Shown here piece by piece: positions 1-11,400 of a DNA stretch of 64,000 bases. A program made the translations under genes and the position numbers. Origin of the DNA: Macrostomum hystrix (Eukaryota > Platyhelminthes > Macrostomidae); NCBI GenBank assembly GCA_950097015.1, contig CATNEN010000024.1, forward strand, positions 3,477,501-3,541,500, written 5' to 3'. The notes beneath the pieces were generated by a model. The model was not told where the DNA came from. It did no database searches and was given only the letters and a program-made list of their open reading frames with translations. How positions within the stretch are numbered: position 1 is the stretch's first letter; each line of letters begins with the position of its first letter.

Positions 1-750
1 ACCAAGTGAAGGATCTGTAGATTGTGACCATGTGAAGGATGTGTAGATTGTTACCAAGCGAAGGATCTGTAGATTGTGACCAAGTGAAGGATCTGTAGAT
101 TGTGACCAAGTGAAGGATCTGAGGGTTGTGACCAAGTAAAGAATCTGAGGGTTGTGACCAAGTGAAGGATCTGAGGGTTGTGACCAAGCGAAGGATCTGA
201 GGGTTGTGACCAAGTGAAGGATCTGAGGGTTGTGACCAAGCGAAGGATCTGAGGGTTGTGACCAAGTGAAGGATCTGAGGGTTGTGACCAAGTGAAGGAT
301 CTGTAGATTGTGACCAAGTGAAGGATCTGTAGATTGTGACCAAGTGAAGGATCTGTAGATTGTGACCAAGTGAAGGATCTGGGGGTTGTGACCAAGTGAA
401 GGATCTGGGGGTTGTGACCAAGTGAAGGATCTGAGGGTTGTGACCAAGTGAAGAATCTGAGGGTTGTGACCAAGTGAAGGATCTGGGGGTTGTGACCAAG
501 CGAAGGATCTGAGGGTTGTGACCAAGTGAAGGATCTGAGGGTTGTGACCAAGTGAAGGATCTGAGGGTTGTGACCAAGTGAAGGATCTGAGGGTTGTGAC
601 CAAGTGAAGCATCTGAGGGTTGTGACCAAGTGAAGGATCTGAGGGTTGTGACCAAGTGAAGCATCTGAGGGTTGTGACCAAGTAAAGGATCTGTAGATTG
701 TGACCAAGTAAAGGATCTGTAGATTGTGACCAAGTAAAGAATCTGATGGT
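1..750. repeat. 26-bp minisatellite (begins before the window)
   Basis: Tandem copies of TTGTGACCAAGTGAAGGATC plus TGAGGG or TGTAGA. The two unit types occur in blocks. It lies downstream of the last DPP exon seen. The minus-strand frame of 245 codons across it is a repeat artefact. Confidence 0.97.
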
Positions 751-755
751 TTCTT

Positions 756-1508
756 TTTGCTGCAATTGTAGTGTGTGGCAATGTACATATGCGTTCACTT
801 CTCTGGGTGTCTAATGTACATCAACCGCGTGCATGCCATTCTCTCTCACTTTTACACCTTGGCACTGATTGCTATTTGACTCGTGAGTCAACAAATAAAT
901 CTCTGTAAAACTTCGTCAACTCTAAGTCGCAGTCTCTCTACCTTAGTCCACACAATTAACGAGCACAAAAACTCAATGCGGTTCTCACCGCGAACTCGAA
1001 GTTAACTTTCTGTTGCACCAACAGTTTGACAAATTGGGCGCTGTTCTGAAAATGCACATTATCTGCAACCAAAAACAGGGCTTGGTTTTAGTTATTATCA
1101 TTTATCTGTCTTGTGAAATTTGCATATTTGCAGCTTACCATCGCCAGTTCCGTGGGCCAGCAGCAAGTCTTTGTTCCAGAAATTGGCAGCCAATCGAGAC
1201 ACGTTTGTCCTCTGGAGGGATTTTTGTTATTTTAGTGTCAGAAAAATTTTAAGTAACAAAAAGCTAATTTGAATAGTCACCTTATAATTCTCTGACGTTG
1301 CATCGGACTTCACACCCAGATAGCGTTCTGTATAGCCGGTGTCTGCAAATCAATAATAGTAATAGTAATACGAGCGTAGTTCTAGGGGCCTAATCGGCAA
1401 TAACATGTCAATTAGCCACACTAGACCCGCAGCCAGCGAGGAGGCAAATCTGCCCATTCCGCAGTGTACACTCTCACTGTGCCTTGGAGGTTAGCCCTCA
1501 AGGGCGTA
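756..1508. other. No gene seen
   Basis: AT-rich unique sequence. Short frames only, none resembling the missing 3' exons of the DPP gene. Confidence 0.5.
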
Positions 1509-1516
1509 AATTGCAC

Positions 1517-1837
1517 GGGGGGTTTCACAAACTCGAAATTTCACAACGTCGAAAGCACCTTTCTTCACAAGGTCGAAAGTTCACAAGGTCGAAATTTCAC
1601 AACATCGAAAACTAAAATAGCAGCTACCTTCACTAGGTCGAAACTTCATAAGCTCGAAACTTCACAACGTCGAAAGCTTTAGCAAGAGATTTCATAGCTG
1701 CTATGAAGGTAGCTGCTATTTTAGTTTTCGACGTTGTGAAGTTTCGACCTTGTGAAGTTTCTAGCTTATGAAGTTTCGACCTTATGAAAAAAATTGCTTT
1801 TCGGTGTTGTGAAATTTCGAGCTTGTGATAGCACCCC
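1517..1837. mobile_element. Foldback (MITE-like) element with 8-bp target duplication
   Basis: AATTGCAC flanks it at 1509-1516 and 1838-1845. The ends are inverted copies (GGGG..., then CTCGAAATTTCACAAC), and most of each arm pairs with the other, including AACTAAAATAGCAGCTACCT near the centre. The arms are built of a roughly 15-bp word, TTCACAAGGTCGAAA, with variants. No transposase is encoded. The 8-bp duplication fits hAT, Merlin or P-type mobilisation. Confidence 0.8.
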
Positions 1838-1845
1838 AATTGCAC

Positions 1846-2670
1846 GACAAGCCCCCCATGCATTATCTCCCCGGCTGCGCCCCAAATGAATGTGGCCTCG
1901 CCGTGGAATCGAACTCCGTGACCTTCGTTTTACTCTTCTTATAAAAAAAGTTAATAAAAATGTTCTACAACTTTTTTAAAGACATTCTTTCCATCCCTCC
2001 ATTTGAGATCTGAGATTTTCGCGGGACTAATTCCACTCGCGTCACGACAACTCTCAACCTGATCAGTCTCGAAAAGCTTTCCTGACAACTCAAGAATGAT
2101 GGAGAGGTCACTCACTACTAGTGATCTTGAAGGAGAGAGAATTGAAGCAGAGACTTGCCAAGATAGGGACAAACTTTGAGAAGGAACTGTGTAGCGAAGT
2201 TTGAGCAGAGGCCATCTAAATTAAGGCACTAACAGGGTGTCAGGATCTTCCCAGATGCCATGCTGTTAAAGTACAAGTTGAAGAAAAAACACTACAACTT
2301 AGAGAATGCTAATCTAATTTTCTTCCTGACAGTAGAAAAAACCGCTTTTGATTGGATTTAAAATACGTGTAAAATGCAAACATTCTACTTGGGATTATCT
2401 TATCCTCATTGAGGGGATCTGGGATGCATTCTAGTCATGTCTAGTCATTTCTAGTTCTTTTCATTTCAACATTTCTAGTCATGTCGAAAGCGCAAATCAT
2501 CGAACAGACTTTAGAATCCTACTGCCAGTGTCCCATTACGGGGCTTTGAATGAATTAGCATTGCAAATTTTAGTTGCGCAGAAGCATCTGCCCAAATGAT
2601 TTGGCCAGACACTGGGACACAACAATCGGAGTGACTGCAACTTTAATTCCACAATTCTAAAGGTCAAGGG
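1846..2670. other. Intergenic/intronic sequence with a tRNA-like fragment
   Basis: The stretch 1885-1940 contains, on the minus strand, GGAGTTCGATTCCACGG, a Pol III B-box-like word as in SINE heads, but no A box or fold was found. No coding exon seen in the rest. Confidence 0.35.
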
Positions 2671-2671
2671 T

Positions 2672-4865
2672 ACGCATACACATCGTCACTCTCTAACACA
2701 CGTCGTCACTCTCTAACACACGTCGTCACTCTCTAACACACGTCGTCACTCTCTAACACACATTGTCACTCTCTAACACACATTGTCACTCTCTAACACA
2801 CATTGTCACTCTCTAACACACATTGTCTCTCTCTAACACACATTGTCACTCTCTAACACACATTGTCACTCTCTAACACACGTCGTCACTCTCTAACACA
2901 CATTGTCACTCTCTAACACACGTCGTCACTCTCTAACACACACTGTCACTCTCTAACACACATTGTCACTCTCTAACACACGTCGTCACTCTCTAACACA
3001 CACTTGTCACTCTCTAACACACAGTCGTCACTCTCTAACACACACTGTCACTCTCTAACACACGTCGTCACTCTCTAACACACATTGTCACTCTCTAACA
3101 CACATTGTCACTCTCTAACACACATTGTCACTCTCTAACACACGTCGTCACTCTCTAACACACATTGTCACTCTCTAACACACGTCGTCACTCTCTAACA
3201 CACACTGTCACTCTCTAACACACATTGTCACTCTCTAACACACATTGTCACTCTCTAACACACATTGTCACTCTCTAACACACGTCGTCACTCTCTAACA
3301 CACATTGTCACTCTCTAACACACGTCGTCACTCTCTAACACACACTGTCACTCTCTAACACACGTCGTCACTCTCTAACACACACTGTCACTCTCTAACA
3401 CACGTCGTCACTCTCTAACACACACTGTCACTCTCTAACACACATTGTCACTCTCTAACACACGTCGTCACTCTCTAACACACGTCGTCACTCTCTAACA
3501 CACATTGTCACTCTCTAACACACATTGTCACTCTCTAACACACATTGTCACTCTCTAACACACATTGTCTCTCTCTAACACACATTGTCACTCTCTAACA
3601 CACATTGTCACTCTCTAACACACGTCGTCACTCTCTAACACACATTGTCACTCTCTAACACACGTCGTCACTCTCTAACACACACTGTCACTCTCTAACA
3701 CACATTGTCACTCTCTAACACACATTGTCACTCTCTAACACACATTGTCACTCTCTAACACACGTCGTCACTCTCTAACACACATTGTCACTCTCTAACA
3801 CACGTCGTCACTCTCTAACACACACTGTCACTCTCTAACACACATTGTCACTCTCTAACACACATTGTCACTCTCTAACACACATTGTCACTCTCTAACA
3901 CACGTCGTCACTCTCTAACACACATTGTCACTCTCTAACACACGTCGTCACTCTCTAACACACACTGTCACTCTCTAACACACGTCGTCACTCTCTAACA
4001 CACACTGTCACTCTCTAACACACGTCGTCACTCTCTAACACACATTGTCACTCTCTAACACACATTGTCACTCTCTAACACACATTGTCACTCTCTAACA
4101 CACGTCGTCACTCTCTAACACACATTGTCACTCTCTAACACACGTCGTCACTCTCTAACACACACTGTCACTCTCTAACACACATTGTCACTCTCTAACA
4201 CACATTGTCACTCTCTAACACACATTGTCACTCTCTAACACACGTCGTCACTCTCTAACACACATTGTCACTCTCTAACACACGTCGTCACTCTCTAACA
4301 CACACTGTCACTCTCTAACACACGTCGTCACTCTCTAACACACACTGTCACTCTCTAACACACGTCGTCACTCTCTAACACACACTGTCACTCTCTAACA
4401 CACATTGTCACTCTCTAACACACATTGTCACTCTCTAACACACATTGTCACTCTCTAACACACGTCGTCACTCTCTAACACACATTGTCACTCTCTAACA
4501 CACGTCGTCACTCTCTAACACACACTGTCACTCTCTAACACACATTGTCACTCTCTAACACACATTGTCACTCTCTAACACACATTGTCACTCTCTAACA
4601 CACATTGTCACTCTCTAACACACGTCGTCACTCTCTAACACACATTGTCACTCTCTAACACACGTCGTCACTCTCTAACACACATTGTCACTCTCTAACA
4701 CACATTGTCACTCTCTAACACACATTGTCACTCTCTAACACACATTGTCACTCTCTAACACACGTCGTCACTCTCTAACACACATTGTCACACTCTAACA
4801 CACAAGTCACTCTCTAACACACATTGTCACTCTCTAACACACATTGTCACTCTTTAACACACATC
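2672..4865. repeat. 20-bp minisatellite, about 110 copies
   Basis: Unit CACTCTCTAACACAC plus GTCGT, ATTGT or ACTGT. The three variants recur in a larger repeating order (GTCGT, ATTGT, GTCGT, ACTGT and runs of ATTGT), so blocks of several units were duplicated together. A few units have 1-bp insertions (about 3.00 kb). Confidence 0.97.
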
Positions 4866-5020
4866 GTCACTCTCCTACATACATCGACACACACACACAT
4901 CGTCAAACACGCACATCGTCACTCACGCACATCGTCACTCACGCACATCGTCACTCACACACATCGTCACACACGCACATCGTCACACACGCACATTGCC
5001 ACTCCCGCACACAAATCCAG
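4866..5020. repeat. Degenerate CA-rich edge of the 20-bp array
   Basis: CACATCGTCA-type words of uneven spacing continue the preceding array towards DPP exon 14. Confidence 0.8.
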
Positions 5021-5081
5021 CACCCAGTTGGAATATAAGAGTTTCTTAGTCGCTGGGAGCCCAGGTTCCAGATTCACTCAC

Positions 5082-5443
5082 TGTAGTAATAGAAGTCAGT
5101 GACTGGAGCCACAGCCACAGCCGTTGAGAAATATGAGTTATTAGCATTGGACTCGTGACCCATCATGTGCAGCGCCATGAAGCCTCCGTACGACCAGCCG
5201 AACACGGCGATGCACGATTTGTTGACGTACTGAAGCCGTCTCAGTTCGGCCAGAGAGTCCATCTGGTCCTCCAGTTCGACGTTGGCGAAGTTGTTCTTGA
5301 TGGCGAACAGGTGGCTAGAGCCGCGATTTGCTGTGCCCCGACCGTCGATGCTGGCGGACATGATGTACAAGCTGCTGGCCAGGTAGTGCTGCCAGCCCAG
5401 ATCGTATTTGCGAGTCACCATCTGGGATGAGGGACCAGCGTAG
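5082..5443 (-). CDS. DPP exon 14: catalytic domain with GWSYGG
   Basis: Acceptor CACCCGCAG, donor A|GTGAGT, phase 2 to 1 (362 nt, residues 598-718). It encodes [59 protein letters not shown] and [14 protein letters not shown]. Ser of GWSYGG is the nucleophile; DPP6/DPP10 have lost it. The next exon, expected to carry the Y-T-E-R-Y/F segment and later Asp and His, was not found between here and position 1. Confidence 0.95.
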
Positions 5444-8400
5444 CTGCGGGTGGTGAACGGTGAAGATGGGGTAAGATTGTTGAACTAGGCTGCAATTAGC
5501 ACACTGGAATCCAATCAAGTTCAGTCTTAACAAATATAGATTATGAAGCGATCAAAAGTTTCACTGTCTACGTAAAAATCCAGATAAGTTAGTTTGAAAG
5601 GATTTTGTTGACTGCGTTTGAAGAGGTCCAGTTGACTGCGTTTGAAGAGGCCCAGTTGATTGCGTTTGAAGAGGTCCAGTTGATTGCGTTTGAAGAGGTC
5701 CAGTTGATTGCGTTTGAAGAGGTCCAGTTGATACAGTTAAAGAGGACTGTGTTTGAAGAGGTCCAGTTGATACAATTAAAGAGGACTGTGTTTGAAGAGG
5801 TCCAGGTGATACAGTTAAAGAGGACTGTGTTTGAAGAGGTCCAGGTGATACAGTTAAAGAGGACTGTGTTTGAAGAGGTCCAGTTGATACAGTTAAAGAG
5901 GACTGTGTTTGAAGAGGTCCAGTTGATACAATTAAAGAGGACTGTGTTTGAAGAGGTCCAGTTGATACAACTAAAGAGGACTGTGTTTGAAGAGGTCCAG
6001 TTGATACAGTTAAAGAGGACTGTGTTTGAAGAGGTCCAGTTGATACAATTAAAGAGGACTGTGTTTGAAGAGGTCCAGGTGATACAGTTAAAGAGGACTG
6101 TGTTTGAAGAGGTCCAGTTGATACAGTTAAAGAGGACTGTGTTTGAAGAGGTCCAGTTGATACAATTAAAGAGGACTGTGTTTGAAGAGGTCCAGGTGAT
6201 ACAGTTAAAGAGGACTGTGTTTGAAGAGGTCCAGTTGATACAGTTAAAGAGGACTGTGTTTGAAGAGGTCCAGTTGATACAATTAAAGAGGACTGTGTTT
6301 GAAGAGGTCCAGTTGATACAATTAAAGAGGACTGTGTTTGAAGAGGCCCAGTTGATACAATTAAAGAGGACTGTGTTTGAAGAGGCCCAGTTGATACAAT
6401 TAAAGAGGACTGTGTTTGAAGAGGCCCAGTTGATTGCGTTTGAAGAGGTCCAGTTGATTGTGTTTGAAGAGGTCCAGTTGATACAATTAAAGAGGACTGT
6501 GTTTGAAGAGGTCCAGTTGATACAATTAAAGAGGACTGTGTTTGAAGAGGCCCAGTTGATTGCGTTTGAAGAGGTCCAGTTGATTGCGTTTGAAGAGGTC
6601 CAGTTGATTGCGTTTGAAGAGGTCCAGTTGATACAGTTAAAGAGGACTGTGTTTGAAGAGGTCCAGTTGATACAGTTAAAGAGGACTGTGTTTGAAGAGG
6701 TCCAGGTGATACAGTTAAAGAGGACTGTGTTTGAAGAGGTCCAGTTGATACAATTAAAGAGGACTGTGTTTGAAGAGGTCCAGTTGATACAATTAAAGAG
6801 GACTGTGTTTGAAGAGGTCCAGTTGATACAATTAAAGAGGACTGTGTTTGAAGAGGTCCAGGTGATACAATTAAAGAGGACTGTGTTTGAAGAGGTCCAG
6901 TTGATACAGTTAAAGAGGACTGTGTTTGAAGAGGTCCAGTTGATACAGTTAAAGAGGACTGTGTTTGAAGAGGTCCAGTTGATACAATTAAAGAGGACTG
7001 TGTTTGAAGAGGTCCAGTTGATACAATTAAAGAGGACTGTGTTTGAAGAGGTCCAGTTGATACAGTTAAAGAGGACTGTGTTTGAAGAGGTCCAGTTGAT
7101 ACAATTAAAGAGGACTGTGTTTGAAGAGGTCCAGTTGATACAATTAAAGAGGACTGTGTTTGAAGAGGTCCAGGTGATACAGTTAAAGAGGACTGTGTTT
7201 GAAGAGGTCCAGTTGATACAGTTAAAGAGGACTGTGTTTGAAGAGGTCCAGTTGATACAGTTAAAGAGGACTGTGTTTGAAGAGGTCCAGTTGATACAGT
7301 TAAAGAGGACTGTGTTTAAAGAGGTCCAGTTGATACAATTAAAGAGGACTGTGTTTGAAGAGGTCCAGGTGATACAGTTAAAGAGGACTGTGTTTGAAGA
7401 GGTCCAGTTGATACAGTTAAAGAGGACTGTGTTTGAAGAGGTCCAGTTGATACAGTTAAAGAGGACTGTGTTTGAAGAGGTCCAGTTGATACAATTAAAG
7501 AGGACTGTGTTTAAAGAGGTCCAGTTGATACAATTAAAGAGGACTGTGTTTGAAGAGGTCCAGGTGATACAGTTAAAGAGGACTGTGTTTGAAGAGGTCC
7601 AGTTGATACAGTTAAAGAGGACTGTGTTTGAAGAGGTCCAGTTGATACAGTTAAAGAGGACTGTGTTTGAAGAGGTCCAGTTGATACAGTTAAAGAGGAC
7701 TGTGTTTGAAGAGGTCCAGTTGATACAAGTTAAAGAGGACTGTGTTTGAAGAGGTCCAGTTGATACAAGTTAAAGAGGACTGTGTTTGAAGAGGTCCATT
7801 TGATACAAGTTAAAGAGGACTGTGTTTGAAGAGGTCCAGTTGATACAGATAAAGAGGACTGTGTTTGAAGAGGTCCAGTTGATACAGTTAAAGAGGACTG
7901 TGTTTGAAGAGGTCCAGTTGATACGTTCGAAGAGGTCCAGTTTATACATTCGAAGAGGTCCAGTTTATACCTTCGAAGAGGTCCAGTGAATCATTTCTAA
8001 TGGTATCTAATATTGAAAAAACGTCTCCTATGGGTAAGTAAAAAGGCCGAGAACTAACACTTTGAGCACCAGCGGGTACTGGCTGAAGTGTGACTCGTTC
8101 AGCTGTCTCGGCAGCACCAGTTTGGCGTTCACCTCCAACGGATCGGCGCGCGACATCTGCGTGGTCTTGTCACGCAGTTTGATCTTTCTGAACTCCACCC
8201 TGGGCAGGTTCTTGCCGACCAGTTCAACGTTGAAGTCGTCGTTCATCTCCACCCACATGAACGGTGGGTAGCGCTCTGCCGGTTCAATGAAGGTTCAATG
8301 GAGTTTTTGTCATCCAAAAAAACTGTTATTTGTCACTTCAAAGGCAGAAGACAGCTGAGCGAAAGCTAATGAAATTTTGTAAACTTCAAAGGTCCTTTGA

Positions 8401-11400
8401 GGCCCATTCTTCTTGTCTGTTTCAATATATTTCCTGTTGAGTTAGCTGACTTTCTTGGCAACTAGCTCTGGGTTGCCTTCAACTGCTTCTAGACCTATGA
8501 CGTTTGCTTCAAGAAGAGAGACAGAAAATAACTCTCTATTCCGTTCTCTGTAAATTATTTCTTCACTAGTCCCTGCACTCTTCCGCCTTGGCACTCCCTG
8601 CACTCTTCCGCCTTGGCACTCCCTGCACTCTTCCGCCTTGGCACTCCCTGCACTCTTCCGCCTTGGCACTCCCTGCACTCTTCCGCCTTGACACTGCCTG
8701 CACTCTTCCAGTTTTTTAAATTCGTTGAAGCTACGTTAAAAGTTACGTTAAAAGAACAGCAAAAGAACAACGTGAAAAGTTCATATCTCGCTAGTGCAGT
8801 TTTAGCTTTTAATAAATTTTCCTAGAAACTAAGTGTCCCGTCCTTCTTCTTCTAGTGGTCCTTGAATTTACCTTCGTAAGAATTCTTTACAACAAAATAG
8901 GCAAACGGGTTGGGTCCGAGGCACTCTAGCATCAGGTAGGCACTCGATGGGCTGTAGGCGGCTCGGTTGTACTGGCAGCCTGGCATGTGACAGGTGATGC
9001 AGTTGGCAGGTGAGCTATTCTCAACCGCAGCAATCCTGCGGAAGCATTTTTGGGGGGGGGATTAAACTGGAGTAAAGATGAGATTTGCGGTAATCGTTAA
9101 ATGAGGACAAGAAAAAAACACAGGTGAACGACTAGCCTAAGTGCAACCGTTTCTCCGTTCTCTTAATAGTATTGAGGATTATTTCATAAACCTTATAAAA
9201 ATTGTTTAACTTTTTGTAATTGCTGGCAAAAGAAAGGAAGTCGAGAGTTGAGCAGTAGGTTTTTTCAGCCTCTAAAATGTACTTTAATTATGCCTAAGGA
9301 AATTTGGAAGTTAAGTTCACATATTGTTATAAAATCTTCACACTTGAAAGTCATAACCGGATCATTAACCTCTACTAGTACATGAAGCCCGAGCTAGGTA
9401 TTCTGAATTAACGATAATTTCAAGTCAGGCGCATTGAAATTGGCTAGTTTAATTTCCGGGATTGTCCGAAGTGAGTGAACTGTGAAGTGTCCAGGATGTG
9501 GCATGAAATATGGCTGCCAAGTATTATAATTAGAGTCATCTGGTAATATTCCTTCAAAATTCAATATTACTGTTTATATACTGTCGCTCTTAACTTTGTT
9601 ATTTTTCTAATTACAAAGCACATTCAGCAATTCCAGACATTGCTTTTAGTCAGTCAGTCAGTCAGTCAGTCAGTCAGTCAGTCAGTCAGTCAGTCAGTCA
9701 GTCAGTCAGTCAGTCAGTCAGTCAGTCAGTCAGTCAGTCAGTCAGTCAGTCAGTCAGTCAGTCAGTCAGTCAGTCAGTCAGTCAGTCAGTCAGTCAGTCA
9801 GTCAGTCAGTCAGTCAGTCAGTCAGTCAGTCAGTTACCTATGCACATGCATCATAGTCGCGTCCTGGTCGTCATCAGTTTCCCCTCGACAGGACAAAAAG
9901 TGCAGCTGCTTGTTGGCTAAATCGTAATGCAGAATGTCGGCGACGTCATATTTGGCGGGCGTGATCCATGCGATCTGGTTGAAGCCACTCAGCTGAAAGT
10001 GGGGATAGGGGCATTTACAATCGAGTATCAAATTTAGACTTGGAATCCCAAGTGCTTGTCTAAGGGGATTTCGGTCGACGGTTCTACCCTAGCAAGCAAC
10101 AAGCGGTAATGCACTTGAAGGAGAAGGCATAATAGCACAATCCAACTTTGCTTCTGAACTCCGTAGACTCGCTGTCGCGTCTAGAACCGCTGGGAATAAC
10201 AAGTTAGTGCTCGGGTACTGCTTTGTGTATATATGTGTGCATATATATATTGCAAATAGTTACTAGGGTTGCACGAAGAGCCATTGTGTAGGACAGAGAG
10301 ATTCGGCATGTTACACATTCGTTCCTTGTTGGCTAACTACTTACCGACATGTAAAAACTATTTTGTTCAAAACATGAATTTGTTCGGCTAACAATACATG
10401 CGTTGAATAGCAGCTGTTTTCTAAAGCGCTCATTTGAAGCCGGTCGCTCCTTACCCGAAGCGCGGCGATCCGTCTATAGCCGGAGTTGTGCAGCACTGTA
10501 AACAGCCGCCCTGACTGCGGCTCCATCAGCGGCTCCGAGGCTGTCTGCTTGTTGAAATCCATCCAACCTGTTGGCTGACTGCCGCTGAAGAACTAGAGGG
10601 CGGTTGTCAAAGATGAGTATAGGTGCGTGAGCAGCAAATTCTGTAGGAATATTCTTGACAAACTGGAATTTGCCTGTACGATTGTATCAACTTTCTTTCG
10701 AACATTTCCTAAAGCAATTGAATGGTCTTCTTTTCTCTCGAAAAAAATGAAAAAAGATCTCAAAAAAATAATGCCATGGGTTTGGCAAACTCATAACAAT
10801 TGTTCCAGAGGACTAATGTTACCATTGTCTCATGGATTTCCTTTTGCGCAATGTTTTTTTTGCTTCGTGGAACGGGAATTTTCCTGGCTCCGTCAATTCA
10901 TAGGCCCACGAAATTGCATAGGCCCAGATAATTGAAACTGTCTCAGAAATTTCCTTTTCTCAAACGGTTCCCCCTTGGCTCTGGAATTGAACTTCAACAA
11001 GGTATTCTCCTTGACATACGGATTTCACTTGATTCAGGATCCCCCTGAAGTAGGGATTTCCCATGACTCAGGGATTTTCCCTTGACTCAGGGGTTCACCA
11101 TTAACTAAAGAATTCCCTTCGTCTCAGGGATTCCCCTTTGACTCAGGGATTCCCCTTTGACTGAGGGATTACCCTTCGACTCAGGGATTCCCCTTTGACT
11201 GAGGGATTACCCTTCGACTCAGGGATTCCCCTTTGACTCAGGGATTCACCCTTGTCTTGGGGATTCCCAAGTTACTCAGGGATTCCCCTTTGACTCAAGG
11301 ATTCCCCATGACTCAAGGAGTCACCCTTGACTTAGGGATTCCCAAGTTACTCAGGGATTCCCCTTGACTCAGAAATTTCCTCGACTCGGGAATTTCCCTT

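Noticed and set aside
1-750. Telomeric or subtelomeric repeat because of GAGGGTTG words
   Set aside because: The unit is 26 bp and does not contain TTAGGG repeats; an ordinary minisatellite.
1951-2172. Frame of 73 codons as the missing 3' end of the DPP gene
   Set aside because: It has none of the expected Asp or His motifs nor a suitable acceptor.
2672-4865. Repeat array as a CRISPR locus
   Set aside because: Units are directly adjacent with no spacers, and the genome is animal.
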